NCBI RefSeq assembly: GCF_003344625.1
Contig: NZ_QPKJ02000005.1
Location: forward strand, 434,001 to 498,000
Direction: 5' to 3'
Source of the DNA: Solirubrobacter deserti
GTDB taxonomy: Bacteria > Actinomycetota > Thermoleophilia > Solirubrobacterales > Solirubrobacteraceae
Length of the DNA: 64,000 nucleotides
In this document: one piece after another, positions 15,621 to 24,111 of the stretch
How the letters are laid out: the number at the start of each line of letters is the position of its first letter
Position numbering within the stretch: the stretch's first letter is position 1
The notes under the pieces: generated by a model
The model's database searches: none
What the model was told of the DNA's origin: nothing
What the model saw: the letters and a program-made list of their open reading frames with translations, nothing else
Program-made: the position numbers and the translations under genes

Positions 15621-16924
15621 CGGCGACGGGCGCGGAACTCGTCGAGCGCGACGGCCTCGGCGCTCACCGCGGGCGCTTCGAAGCCCACCGCCGCGGCGTC
15701 CGCTGACCAGAGCGAAGGGTGCGCGTCGAGCCAGCGCTGGGCGTCCTCGCGGCCGAGCTTCAACAGCCGCTCGATGAACACCTCGTCGAAGAAGATGAAC
15801 GAGAGCAGCTCGCCCCTCGCGGCCGCGGCGCCGCCCCCGAGCACCCGCGAGAGCAGCGCGAAGTCCGGCGAGCGCAGCCCGCGCAACCCGCCGTAGCGCT
15901 CGCGGAACACCGCCTCGGCCAGCGCGCCGATCTCGCCGCGCCGCGACGGCGCCACGAGCGCGTACGAGACGCGCCGGTACGGCGGCCGCCCCTGCGCCTC
16001 GCGGTAGGCGCGAGCCGCGCGGGAGGTGCCCGTCGTCGGGTGCTCGGCGAAGAACGCGTTGACCGCGAGCATGCGGCGCACGTCGTGGGCGACCTGGTCG
16101 AGCAGCAGCCCGTCGAGCGCGTTGGCGGCGACGTCCGCGAGGCGGGGCGGGGAGAGGGCCGGGCCGGGCACGCGCGGCGCGGGGGCCGCGCCCGCCGAGC
16201 GCCCTCGCTCGGCCGCGAACGGCTCGTAGCCGACGACGATCACGCGCTCGGCGCCCAGCGCCAGCGCGGGCGCGATGGGCGCGTTCAGGCGCGTCGCGCC
16301 GTCGACGTAGTGGCCCACGGCGCCGAGCGGCGCGGTCACCTCCACGGGCGGGAACAGCAGCGGGATCGCAGCCGAGGCGCGGACATGCTGGCCCTCGAGG
16401 CGCGTGTGGACGTAGTCGATCTCGCGGTCACCGCGGGGCGGCGCCGCGGCGCTCTCCACGAACCCGACGGGGAGCCCGCGCTCGACTGACGTCGCCACGA
16501 CGCACACCGCGTGGATCAACCGCGCGGCGACGTTGGCGTGCAACGCGTCCCAGTCGATCCAGCCGTCCAGGCTGCGCGCGAGCGGCGAAGGGTCCAGGAG
16601 CGAGGCGGCGCGCAGGCCGGCGAGCTCGAGCAGCTCGCCCACCAGGCGCACCAGGCCGAGCCCGGTCCCGACGCCGATCACCGGCCGGATCACGAACCCC
16701 TTGCGCACGGAGCGCCAGTGCTCGAGGAGCGTCAGGGCCTGCTCGCGTGCCGGCCGGGCGGCGACGGCGGCGACGACCGCGGCGTTGATCCCGCCCACGC
16801 TCGTCCCGCACACGACCTCCACCCGCTCCCCGCGCGCCTCCAGCGCGGGGAGCAGGACCGAGAGCGCGCCGGCTTCATACGCGCCGCGCGCCCCACCGCC
16901 GGGGAGGACAAGACCGATTCGCAC
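15617..16924 (-). CDS. Patatin-like phospholipase
   Basis: 435 aa, GTG 16924. The patatin catalytic features are all present: oxyanion loop GGGARG (about residues 9-14), nucleophile GTSVG (Ser about 42), and DGA (about 207) for the catalytic Asp. It is expected to cleave acyl esters of lipids, acting in the cytosol or at the membrane. The C-terminal 200 residues (from ALGAERVIVVGYEP on) are longer than in the smallest bacterial patatins. It overlaps the convergent anti-sigma gene by four bases. Confidence 0.88.
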   Translation of the reverse strand: MRIGLVLPGGGARGAYEAGALSVLLPALEARGERVEVVCGTSVGGINAAVVAAVAARPAREQALTLLEHWRSVRKGFVIRPVIGVGTGLGLVRLVGELLELAGLRAASLLDPSPLARSLDGWIDWDALHANVAARLIHAVCVVATSVERGLPVGFVESAAAPPRGDREIDYVHTRLEGQHVRASAAIPLLFPPVEVTAPLGAVGHYVDGATRLNAPIAPALALGAERVIVVGYEPFAAERGRSAGAAPAPRVPGPALSPPRLADVAANALDGLLLDQVAHDVRRMLAVNAFFAEHPTTGTSRAARAYREAQGRPPYRRVSYALVAPSRRGEIGALAEAVFRERYGGLRGLRSPDFALLSRVLGGGAAAARGELLSFIFFDEVFIERLLKLGREDAQRWLDAHPSLWSADAAAVGFEAPAVSAEAVALDEFRARRR

Positions 16925-16950
16925 TCGTGTCGCGAAGGGTGTCCGCCGCG

Positions 16951-16973
16951 CGCGGTCGTCCGTGTGGACCGCG
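16951..16973 (-). terminator. Hairpin after the STAS gene
   Basis: CGCGGTC and GACCGCG (7-base arms, 9-base loop), 21 bases after the STAS stop at 16995, reading leftward. No T-run. Confidence 0.35.
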
Positions 16974-16994
16974 GGCCAAGATTGCGGCGCGCCG

Positions 16995-17306
16995 TCAGGA
17001 CAGCCCGGCCAGCGCGGCCTCGCGGCTCGGGTAGAGCGCGAGCAGGCGCTCGACCCCGCGGAAGCGGAAGATCGAGGGTGGGTTCTCCGGCGCGAGGACG
17101 ATCGCCACGCGTCCGCGCGCGGACGCCGTGATCAGCGTCGAGAGGCCGCTGGAGTCGATGAACAGGACCTGCGTGAGGTCGATGACGAGGTTGGCGGCTT
17201 CGGCGTTCGCGAGCGCTCGTTCGAGCTCGATCACGTTCGAGAAGGTGACCTCGCCGCCGACGACGATCGCGGCCGTGTCCGGGCCGAGCGGCTCGGTGGT
17301 GATCAT
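16995..17306 (-). CDS. STAS-domain anti-sigma factor antagonist
   Basis: 103 aa, start ATG 17306 overlapping the upstream stop (ATGA). It is a SpoIIAA/RsbV-type STAS domain. The motif LFIDSSGLSTLI (about residues 48-59) carries the serine that the partner kinase phosphorylates. In partner switching, the unphosphorylated form would release an anti-sigma kinase. Both kinase and phosphatase domains are supplied by the upstream gene 17303-19288. Confidence 0.9.
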   Translation of the reverse strand: MITTEPLGPDTAAIVVGGEVTFSNVIELERALANAEAANLVIDLTQVLFIDSSGLSTLITASARGRVAIVLAPENPPSIFRFRGVERLLALYPSREAALAGLS

Positions 17307-19288
17307 CGCGCCAGCTCCAGCCACACGCGGTGGCGCTCGCCGCGCTCGATCCCCCAGCGGGCGGCGCACCGGTCGACGAGGTACAGCCCCCACCCGCCGG
17401 GGCCGTCGGGCGTCTCGATCGGCCGTGCGGGCGCTTCGAAGCCGCGCCCGTCGTCGCTCACGCTCAGGTGCACCGTGCGCGGCGCGAGCCGCACCTCCAG
17501 CTGGACGGTCGCCGCGTCGGCGTGGCGGACCGCGTTGGCGACCAGCTCGGTCGCGAGCAGGCGCACGTCCATGGCGGTCCGCTCGCCGAGCTCGGAGGCG
17601 AGCGGGGCGAGCGCGTCGGCGACGTCGTGCGCGGCCTCCGGGCGCGCCGCGAAGCGCTCCGAGACGCGCCGTGGCGCCGCGACCCGCAGCGCCAGGCAGG
17701 CGATGTCGTCGCGCGGGTTCCCGCCCGCGTTGCTCACCGCCGTGCGCTCGAGGTGCTCGACCACCGCGCGCGGGCCGTCCGCGGCCTTCTCCGCCACCAG
17801 CGCCGCGAGGTCGGGCTCGGTCAGGATGCGGCGCGGCGCGTCGGCCTCGCTCACGCCGTCGGTGTAGAAGACGAGCAGGTCGCCGGGCGCCAGCGTCATG
17901 TGCACCTCCGGCAGGTCCGGCCGTTCGATGATCCCGAGCGGCGTGCCGACGTCCCCGACCGCCACCGCGGTCCCGTCCGCGCGCGCGAGGATCGGCATCG
18001 GGTGCCCGGCGGTCGTGAGCTCGACCTGGACGGCTTCGTCGTGCAGCTCCACGCGCGCGAGCGCGGCTGTGACGAACCCGGGGGCCTGCTGGCGCAGCAT
18101 CGCGTCGTTCAACCGCACCAGCTGGTAGCTCGGGCGCAGCCCCGCGGCGGCGTGGGCGCGCAGCGTGTAGCGCGCGAGCGCCGTGACGGCGGCGGCCTGC
18201 GGGCCCTTGCCGCAGACGTCGCCGACGACCACCGCGAAGCTCCCGTCCCCCTGCACGAACACGTCGTAGAAGTCGCCACCGACCTCGTTGCCCTCGCCCG
18301 CGGCGCGGTAGGTCGCGGCCAGCTCGAGCCCGTCGATCTCCGGCAGGTGTGGCGGGAGCAGCGCGCGCTGGAGCGTCTGGGCCGTGCGCGTGCGCTCCTG
18401 GTACAGGCGCGCGTTCTCGATCGCGATCGCGGACTGCGCGGCGATCCCGACCACCATGTGCTCGTCCTCGGCGCTGAACATGCCGGGCTCGGGGTGGCCG
18501 AAGAACAGGCCGCCGGCAACCTCGCCGTCGGAGGTGATCACGGGCACGGCGAGGTAGGAGCGGACGGGCAGATGGCCCTCGGGCATGCCGTGGTACGGCG
18601 CGCTGTGGCCGTAGCGCGGGTCGGCGAGGACGTCGTCGAGCCGGACGATGCCCTTACCCGTGAACGTGGGCGCGAAGATGTCCGTGTTGCGCGGCATCGG
18701 GAAGCGCTCGAACGCGCTGCGCTCGACGCCCGAGAGCGTGTAGAGCATGTACGCCTCGCCCGCATCGGAGATCACGTTGTAGAAGAACGCGCCGAACTGC
18801 GCGGGGGTCAGCTCCCGCGCCGCGTCGGTGGCCAGCTGGACGATCTCGTGCAGCTCCAGCCGCCCCGCGATCGCCTGCCCGACGCGGTGCAGCGCCTCCG
18901 CGCGCTGCTTTTCGCGCAGCAGCCGCCGGCCCTGCTCCTCGGCGTCCAGGCGCGCGGCGTGCTCGCGCTGGAGCAGCTCCAGCGTCTCGATCGCGTTCGC
19001 GGCCATCTGCGCGAGCTGGATCACGATCGCCTCGTCGTCGCGGGTGAAGTCGCCCGGCTTGTCCCACAGCTCGATCAAGCCCAGGCTGGAGCCGTCCCGC
19101 GCCATCAGCGGCGCGACCAGCCGCGGGCCGGGCGGCGCCCCGTTGGGCCCACGGCGCGCGACGCCCTTGCGCGCGCCGATCACCTCACGCGCCGCCGCCG
19201 CGACGATGTTGAGCACGTCGCGGTCGGTCTCGGCGGCGGTGACCGCGCGTGCGGCGTCGGCCAGTGAGCGCAGAAGCGGGTCAGGCAT
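17303..19288 (-). CDS. GAF-GAF-SpoIIE phosphatase-HATPase signalling protein
   Basis: 661 aa, ATG 19288. Order of domains: GAF 1 (about 5-105), a short coiled helix (105-145), GAF 2 (about 140-295, LPVRSYLAVPVITSDGEV), PP2C/SpoIIE phosphatase (about 315-520; GNEVGGDFYDV, VVVGDVCGKG, FYTDGVSE, PRDDIACLAL), and an RsbW-like ATPase domain (about 535-661; LLATELVANAVRHA, VSDDGRGF, GPGGWGLYLVD). It thus joins a sensor, an anti-antagonist phosphatase and a kinase in one chain, next to its STAS substrate. It is probably a stress-signal switch. The sigma target is not adjacent. Confidence 0.9.
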   Translation of the reverse strand: MPDPLLRSLADAARAVTAAETDRDVLNIVAAAAREVIGARKGVARRGPNGAPPGPRLVAPLMARDGSSLGLIELWDKPGDFTRDDEAIVIQLAQMAANAIETLELLQREHAARLDAEEQGRRLLREKQRAEALHRVGQAIAGRLELHEIVQLATDAARELTPAQFGAFFYNVISDAGEAYMLYTLSGVERSAFERFPMPRNTDIFAPTFTGKGIVRLDDVLADPRYGHSAPYHGMPEGHLPVRSYLAVPVITSDGEVAGGLFFGHPEPGMFSAEDEHMVVGIAAQSAIAIENARLYQERTRTAQTLQRALLPPHLPEIDGLELAATYRAAGEGNEVGGDFYDVFVQGDGSFAVVVGDVCGKGPQAAAVTALARYTLRAHAAAGLRPSYQLVRLNDAMLRQQAPGFVTAALARVELHDEAVQVELTTAGHPMPILARADGTAVAVGDVGTPLGIIERPDLPEVHMTLAPGDLLVFYTDGVSEADAPRRILTEPDLAALVAEKAADGPRAVVEHLERTAVSNAGGNPRDDIACLALRVAAPRRVSERFAARPEAAHDVADALAPLASELGERTAMDVRLLATELVANAVRHADAATVQLEVRLAPRTVHLSVSDDGRGFEAPARPIETPDGPGGWGLYLVDRCAARWGIERGERHRVWLELAR

Positions 19289-19371
19289 TCCGGCGGGATC
19301 GTATTCGCGCAGCGCGACGGGGGCGCGCGGTCGCGCGCCAGCCGTGGCGAAGGACAGCTTCGAGCCGATCC

Positions 19372-19400
19372 TTTACTGAAAGCTCCACGAGGGCTAGAGT
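19372..19400 (+). promoter_or_regulatory. Sigma-70-like promoter of the Fic gene
   Basis: TTTACT (19372-19377) and TAGAGT (19395-19400) with an exact 17-base spacer each match 4 of 6 consensus bases. The predicted start falls at about 19407, at the left edge of an inverted repeat. Confidence 0.45.
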
Positions 19401-19407
19401 GCCATTG

Positions 19408-19432
19408 GGAAAGGAACGAAGCTATCCTTTCC
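19408..19432. promoter_or_regulatory. Inverted-repeat operator before the Fic gene
   Basis: GGAAAGGA (19408-19415) and TCCTTTCC (19425-19432) are perfect 8-base arms with a 9-base centre. A third ATCCTTT occurs at about 19368-19374, overlapping the -35. The repeat lies at the predicted transcription start. Fic proteins with a C-terminal winged helix often bind their own promoter. Confidence 0.5.
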
Positions 19433-19460
19433 TAACGGCAGAGCAGAGGAAAGCGTCCGC

Positions 19461-20657
19461 GTGCGTGGGCACTACGTCCATCAGACCTGGCCGGCGGACC
19501 CCGCCGTCTACGCGCCCCCGCGCTACCGGCGCGCGTGCGGGTACGACGCCTTCATCCCGGAGACGGTCGCCGGTGCCGATGTCACTTTGCCCGGCGACGT
19601 CGCCGGCGTGGTGTCCGACGCCGAGAAGGCGATCTTCGACCTCAACCGCAAGGCCGGGCCCGAGTTGCTGCCGCTCGCCCGGCTGCTGCTGCGAACCGAG
19701 TCGATCGCGTCTTCGAAGGTCGAGGGCCTGCAGGTGGATGCCCGCCAGCTGGCGCGCGCCGAGGCCAGCCAGGAGACCGGCCGCAGAGTCGGCTCACAAG
19801 CGGCCGAGATCCTCGCGAACATCGACGCCATGCAGCTCTCGATCGAACGAGCTGCCGAGCTTGCGGGAATCCGCCCGGGGGACTTGCTGGACATCCATCG
19901 GGTGTTGCTCGAGCGGGCACCGAACTCGCAGATCGCCGGGCGGTTCCGCAGCTCGCAGAACTGGATCGGGGGCAACGACTACAACCCGTGTGGCGCGGCG
20001 TTCATCCCTCCTCCGCCGGGCGAGGTCGATCGGCTGCTCGACGATCTGTGCGCGTTCGTCGACGATGTCGCGCTTCCGCCGCTCGTACAGGCCGCGATCG
20101 CGCACGCCCAGTTCGAGACGATCCACCCGTTCGAGGACGGCAACGGCCGAACCGGCCGTGCGCTGGTGCAGGTCGTGCTCCGTCGACGCGGACTCACACC
20201 GGCGTTCGTGCCCCCGATCAGCGTCGTGCTCGCGCGTGACAAGGATCGCTACCTCAACGGTCTGACGCTGTTCCGCGAGGACCGGCTCGCCGACTGGATC
20301 GAGTTGTTTGCGGCCGCCACCGCCGAGGCCGCGATGCTCGCGGTGCACTACACGGCGCGCGTGAGCCGGCTGCAGGACGTGTGGCGCCAGCGGCTGCGTG
20401 ACCACGCGAATCCTCGGGCGGACGCCGCCGCTTGGGGCCTGATCGCCGTGCTTCCGGCGCATCCGATCGTCACGGTGTCGGTCGCTGTCGCCGCGACCCG
20501 GCGAACCAAGCCGGCGGTCGCGAACGCGATCGAGCAGCTGGAAGCCGCCGGGATCCTCACGCGTCTCACCGAATCCGCGCGCAACCGTGCGTGGGAGGCC
20601 GAGGGGCTGCTGGATCTGATCGTGGGACTCGAGGCCGGGGTCGCGTGGCAGACTTAA
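19461..20657 (+). CDS. Fic-family AMP-transferase with C-terminal winged helix
   Basis: 398 aa, GTG 19461 with AGAGGAAAG 8 bases upstream. The Fic motif HPFEDGNGRTGR lies at residues 222-233. An N-terminal class II inhibitory motif SSKVEG (residues 84-89) would block ATP binding until released. The C-terminal about 80 residues (NPRADAAAWGLIAVLP, then TKPAVANAIEQLEAAGILT) form a winged-helix domain. The enzyme modifies a protein hydroxyl with AMP; the target is unknown. It is slightly lower in GC than its neighbours, which is compatible with transfer. No separate antitoxin is seen. Confidence 0.9.
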   Translation: MRGHYVHQTWPADPAVYAPPRYRRACGYDAFIPETVAGADVTLPGDVAGVVSDAEKAIFDLNRKAGPELLPLARLLLRTESIASSKVEGLQVDARQLARAEASQETGRRVGSQAAEILANIDAMQLSIERAAELAGIRPGDLLDIHRVLLERAPNSQIAGRFRSSQNWIGGNDYNPCGAAFIPPPPGEVDRLLDDLCAFVDDVALPPLVQAAIAHAQFETIHPFEDGNGRTGRALVQVVLRRRGLTPAFVPPISVVLARDKDRYLNGLTLFREDRLADWIELFAAATAEAAMLAVHYTARVSRLQDVWRQRLRDHANPRADAAAWGLIAVLPAHPIVTVSVAVAATRRTKPAVANAIEQLEAAGILTRLTESARNRAWEAEGLLDLIVGLEAGVAWQT

Positions 20658-20662
20658 CGACG

Positions 20663-20884
20663 ATGAGCGATCTCGAACGCCGCGGCGGTTCCCGCCCCAC
20701 CCGCAAGCAGCGCGAGGAGCGCGCCTACCGTCTCGTGCTGGCCACCGGCGCGTTCGGGGTGATCGGCGTGGCCGGCCTCGTGCTGGCGATCGTCGACATC
20801 ATCGGCGCCGGGCTGCCGATCCTGGCGCTGGTCATCGCTGCGATCTGCTTCATGATGTTCCGCCGCACCGTCAGCCGTCGATAG
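20663..20884 (+). CDS. Small two-helix membrane protein
   Basis: 73 aa, ATG 20663, five bases after the Fic stop. A charged N terminus (MSDLERRGGSRPTRKQREER) is followed by two hydrophobic helices (about 22-44 and 48-66) and a basic tail. It may be co-transcribed with the Fic gene. Its 3' end overlaps the convergent copper operon by 14 bases. Function unknown. Confidence 0.6.
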   Translation: MSDLERRGGSRPTRKQREERAYRLVLATGAFGVIGVAGLVLAIVDIIGAGLPILALVIAAICFMMFRRTVSRR

Positions 20885-22799
20885 GCACGGTGAACTTCGC
20901 CGGGTACTCGTCGAAGTCCGAGACCCGCACGGTGAGCTGCATGATCCAGTCGCCCTCGACGCCGAGGCTCGCCGCGTTGACCACGTAGTGCCCGGGGCCG
21001 GCGACGTTCGGCTCCAGCTCGATCTTCGCGATGTTGCGCTCCGGCATCTCGGCCGTCAGCCGCACCTCGCGCTCGGCGGCGAACGGCGCGCCCGTCTCGC
21101 GGTCGAACAGGTACAGGTGCGTCTCGTTCGGGCCGACCCGGGCCGGATCGACGGTGATCTCCGCGCGCGCCGGGCCGACGTTGACCGTGGTCGAGAACGG
21201 GCCGGCGGACACCGCGGTCGACGGTGAGTAGCTCGACAGCGCCGCCGTCGCGCCGAGCGCGACGAACCCGAGCGCGAGCTCGACGACCAGTACGCGGCGC
21301 AGCAGCGCGCCGATCCGCCCCGGCGAGCCCGTCAGCGCCTTGAGCGCGGGCACGAGCTTCTGCCGGTTGTAGACGCCCGCGGCGAGGATCAGCACCGCGA
21401 CGGCGATCTTGATCAGCACGGAGCGGCCGAACGCCGTGTCCAGCAGGGCGGCCCAGCTGCCGACCTCGATCAGGCTCTGCACGACGCCGCTGACGATCAG
21501 CACCGGCAGCGCGATCGTGGCCAGCAGCGAGAAGCGCCCGATCGTTCCCGCGAGCAGCGGCGTGCGCTGCTCGGGCGCGACGCCCGCCGTCGCGGCGCGC
21601 AGGGCGAGCACGAGCACGGCGATCCCGCCCAGCCAGGCGCTCATCGCGAGCACGTGCACGACGTTCGCGGGCAGCAGCACCGCGACGGGCTGCTGGACGC
21701 TCGTGTGGCCGCCCAGAGAGGGCAGGAGGCTGAGCGCGAAGAGGGGCACGGCGAGTCCGATGACCTTGCCGGTGGAGAGCGCGGGCCCGGCCGTGGCGGG
21801 CGCAGCGAGCGCGGTGGCCGGCGCGGCGGCGGTGGCGACGCCGCCGGACGGGCCGGGCGAGCCATCGTTGGCGGGGGTGGGCGTGCCGCCCATGGCGGGG
21901 GCGGGCGAGCCGCCGTTGGCAAGGGCCGGCGAGCCGCCCATGGCGGCGGGCGAGCCGCCTCCGTTCGGGGCGGCGTCGCCGGGCGCGTCTGCGGCCGGCA
22001 CAGCGCCGCCTTCTTCCCCCTCGCGCAGCGGGCGCGTGAACAGCACCGCGATCACGAGCAGCCAGACGGCGGCCCCGATGCCCCAGGCGCGGCCCCAGCG
22101 CGTGCCGAGCACCTCGGTGAACACGCTCGGGCTGACCGCGTCCAGCAGCGAGCCGCCCTGGCCGACCCAGCCCTGCAGGATCACGGCGACGAACGCGGAC
22201 GCGAAGCCCGTGATCGCGGCGACGAGCAGGATCCGCTCCAGCCGCGCGACGAAGGGCGCCGAGCGACGGCGGGTGGGACGCCAGCAGGCGAGGAAGAAGA
22301 TCAGCGCGCCGAGGCCGATCGCGATCGCCGCGTACTGGAAGCCGCGGGCGACGGCCAGGGCGGTGTTCGCGGTCGAGCTCGTCCCGCCGCCGGCGGCGAG
22401 CAGCTCGTCGAGGGAGGCCGAAGGCGCGGCGCCTTCGCCGACGGTGAAGACGTAGCCGCTGGAGATCGGGTGGCCGTCCGCGGACACGAGCCGGTAGGTG
22501 GCGGTGTACGTTCCGTCGCCGAGTCCGTCCCTGAGCTTGATCGCGATCCGCTCGCCGCGGTTCTCCGGGTGGTACGCCTCGCCGGTCTGGACCTCCTGGC
22601 CGGTGGCGTCGAACACCCGCACGGCGCCGAAGCTGGCCTCGACCGCCTCGTCGAAGACGAACACCACCTCCGCGGGCGGCGCGTTGAGCTGCTCGCCGCG
22701 CTCCGGGATGGTCGACTGCAGCGTCGCGTGCGCGAGCGCCGAGGCGGGCGCCACGAGGCCGGCGGCGAGCGCGAGGCAGAGGGCGAGGAGGCGCCTCAC
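20871..22799 (-). CDS. CopC-CopD fusion, copper homeostasis membrane protein
   Basis: 642 aa, GTG 22799 overlapping the upstream stop (GTGA); GTG 22802 is an alternative. A signal peptide is followed by a CopC domain beginning AHATLQSTIPERGEQL with the second ligand region SADGHPISSGYVF. Then come a first helix group, a Gly/Ser/Pro-rich cytosolic linker (about 258-330, GGSPA-type repeats), a CopD helix bundle (about 330-500), and a C-terminal extracytoplasmic beta domain (about 520-642). It binds copper outside and probably moves it across the membrane. The linker is unusually long and low in complexity. Confidence 0.85.
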   Translation of the reverse strand: MRRLLALCLALAAGLVAPASALAHATLQSTIPERGEQLNAPPAEVVFVFDEAVEASFGAVRVFDATGQEVQTGEAYHPENRGERIAIKLRDGLGDGTYTATYRLVSADGHPISSGYVFTVGEGAAPSASLDELLAAGGGTSSTANTALAVARGFQYAAIAIGLGALIFFLACWRPTRRRSAPFVARLERILLVAAITGFASAFVAVILQGWVGQGGSLLDAVSPSVFTEVLGTRWGRAWGIGAAVWLLVIAVLFTRPLREGEEGGAVPAADAPGDAAPNGGGSPAAMGGSPALANGGSPAPAMGGTPTPANDGSPGPSGGVATAAAPATALAAPATAGPALSTGKVIGLAVPLFALSLLPSLGGHTSVQQPVAVLLPANVVHVLAMSAWLGGIAVLVLALRAATAGVAPEQRTPLLAGTIGRFSLLATIALPVLIVSGVVQSLIEVGSWAALLDTAFGRSVLIKIAVAVLILAAGVYNRQKLVPALKALTGSPGRIGALLRRVLVVELALGFVALGATAALSSYSPSTAVSAGPFSTTVNVGPARAEITVDPARVGPNETHLYLFDRETGAPFAAEREVRLTAEMPERNIAKIELEPNVAGPGHYVVNAASLGVEGDWIMQLTVRVSDFDEYPAKFTVPIDG

Positions 22800-23464
22800 C
22801 ACGCCTCGACGGGTTCCTTGCCGCCCTCCGCCGGCTCGCCCCGTCGGCGGCGGACGATCAAGACGGCGAGCGAGAGCACGATGATCAGGCCGGCGAAGAC
22901 GAAGATCGCGGCCAGCGGCAGCCCGCCGCTGTCGAGCGGCACCCACGTCAGCGTGCCGGTGACCTCGCCCTTCTGGCTGCCGATCTGGATCGGGATCTGC
23001 CACTTGTCGTAGATCACCGTCTCCTTGTTCTTGTCGGTGAGCTGCGGCGGGTCGCTCTCGCCCATCCAGTGCATGCGGTGGTCGTGCCACTCGAAGCGGC
23101 CGCTCTTGGAGAGCTCCTTCCACTCCGGCTCGGACGGCAGGTTCTGCGGCACGGCCGCGTCCCCCATGCGGTCCTCGTTGAGGTAGTACGCCTTGGAATT
23201 CGTGTTGACCAGGACGGTCCCGTCGGCCTTGACCTGCGCGTAGGGCTCGTTCTCGTAGCCGAAGACCTCGACGTCCTCGCGGCTGGTGTTGTGGAGCAGG
23301 ACACGGTCGTCGAAGTTGAGGATCTCGACGTTCACGCCTTCAGTGTTCGGCGTGATCGTCTTGACCACGGAGCGGTAGTTGGGGTTGCCCTCATGGGCGA
23401 ACGCGACCGGCGCCGCGACGAGCAGGGCCAGCAGGGTGAGCAGGGCGACGGGACGTCTGGTCAT
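22796..23464 (-). CDS. Secreted membrane-anchored protein of the copper cluster
   Basis: 222 aa. The signal peptide ends AFAHEGN. The extracytoplasmic domain carries a histidine/methionine motif WHDHRMHWM (about residues 124-132), well suited to metal binding. A C-terminal membrane helix (LAAIFVFAGLIIVLSLAVLIV) precedes a basic tail. It overlaps both neighbours by four bases within the copper operon. I know no characterised relative. A copper-binding role is inferred from the motif and neighbours. Confidence 0.7.
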   Translation of the reverse strand: MTRRPVALLTLLALLVAAPVAFAHEGNPNYRSVVKTITPNTEGVNVEILNFDDRVLLHNTSREDVEVFGYENEPYAQVKADGTVLVNTNSKAYYLNEDRMGDAAVPQNLPSEPEWKELSKSGRFEWHDHRMHWMGESDPPQLTDKNKETVIYDKWQIPIQIGSQKGEVTGTLTWVPLDSGGLPLAAIFVFAGLIIVLSLAVLIVRRRRGEPAEGGKEPVEAW

Positions 23465-24111
23465 CGTGAGCGGCGCAGTTGCATCAGGAGGGCCGCGCCC
23501 GCGAGGACGACGGCCACGATGGACAGGATCAGCGGCAGCGGGGAGTCCGAGCTCGCTTCGACGGTGGCCGCCACGGGCTCGGCGTTCGTCTGCTCGGGCG
23601 CGGCGGTCGCGGACGCGGCGGCTTCGGCCTCGGCGCCCTCACCACCCGCATTCTCGCGCGGCGCGTCGGCGGAGATCGTCGTCACGGCGGCGGGGTTGTC
23701 GGAGTCGGGCGCGCCGATCCAGCGCGACGTGGAGCCGTCGTCGTAGGTCTGGATCGCCTTCCACGCGATCTCGCCCTCCTGCTCGGGCGTGGAGGCCAGG
23801 AACGCGAAGCGCGCGAAGCCGTCCTCGGCCAGCTCGCCCTTCCACGTGACCGTCTCCAGGCTGCCGTCCGCGCCCGTCTTGTTCTCGCGCGTCCAACCCT
23901 CGGGCTCCTCGAACGAGAACGGGATCACGTCCTTGGGGATCTGGAGCGTGACCTCGGTCGTGTGCGCGTCCTTCTCGTTCGGGACGATCACCTGGAACAG
24001 CACAGGGTCCCCGGGCGCGGCGAGCGCCGGCCGGACCTGGACGTGCGCGGAGGCCGCCGGTGCCGCGACGAGCGCGGCGGTGACGGCGGCAAGGAGGGCG
24101 CGGCGGATCAC
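23461..24111 (-). CDS. YcnI-type (DUF1775) copper protein
   Basis: 216 aa, GTG 24111. The signal peptide ends ASAH, placing the histidine of AHVQVRP at the mature N terminus, which serves as a copper ligand in YcnI-type domains. Further family features are GDPVLFQVIVPNEKDAHTTEV and EEPEGWTRE. A C-terminal membrane helix (LILSIVAVVLAGAALLM) anchors it outside. It sits between the two CopC-bearing genes, the usual arrangement. Confidence 0.88.
   Translation of the reverse strand: MIRRALLAAVTAALVAAPAASAHVQVRPALAAPGDPVLFQVIVPNEKDAHTTEVTLQIPKDVIPFSFEEPEGWTRENKTGADGSLETVTWKGELAEDGFARFAFLASTPEQEGEIAWKAIQTYDDGSTSRWIGAPDSDNPAAVTTISADAPRENAGGEGAEAEAAASATAAPEQTNAEPVAATVEASSDSPLPLILSIVAVVLAGAALLMQLRRSR

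Noticed and set aside
17330..19267. 645-codon open frame on the plus strand opposite the SpoIIE gene
   Set aside because: Composition (Arg, Val, Gly, His-rich, no motif) marks it as antisense. The minus strand gives a complete, recognisable multidomain protein.
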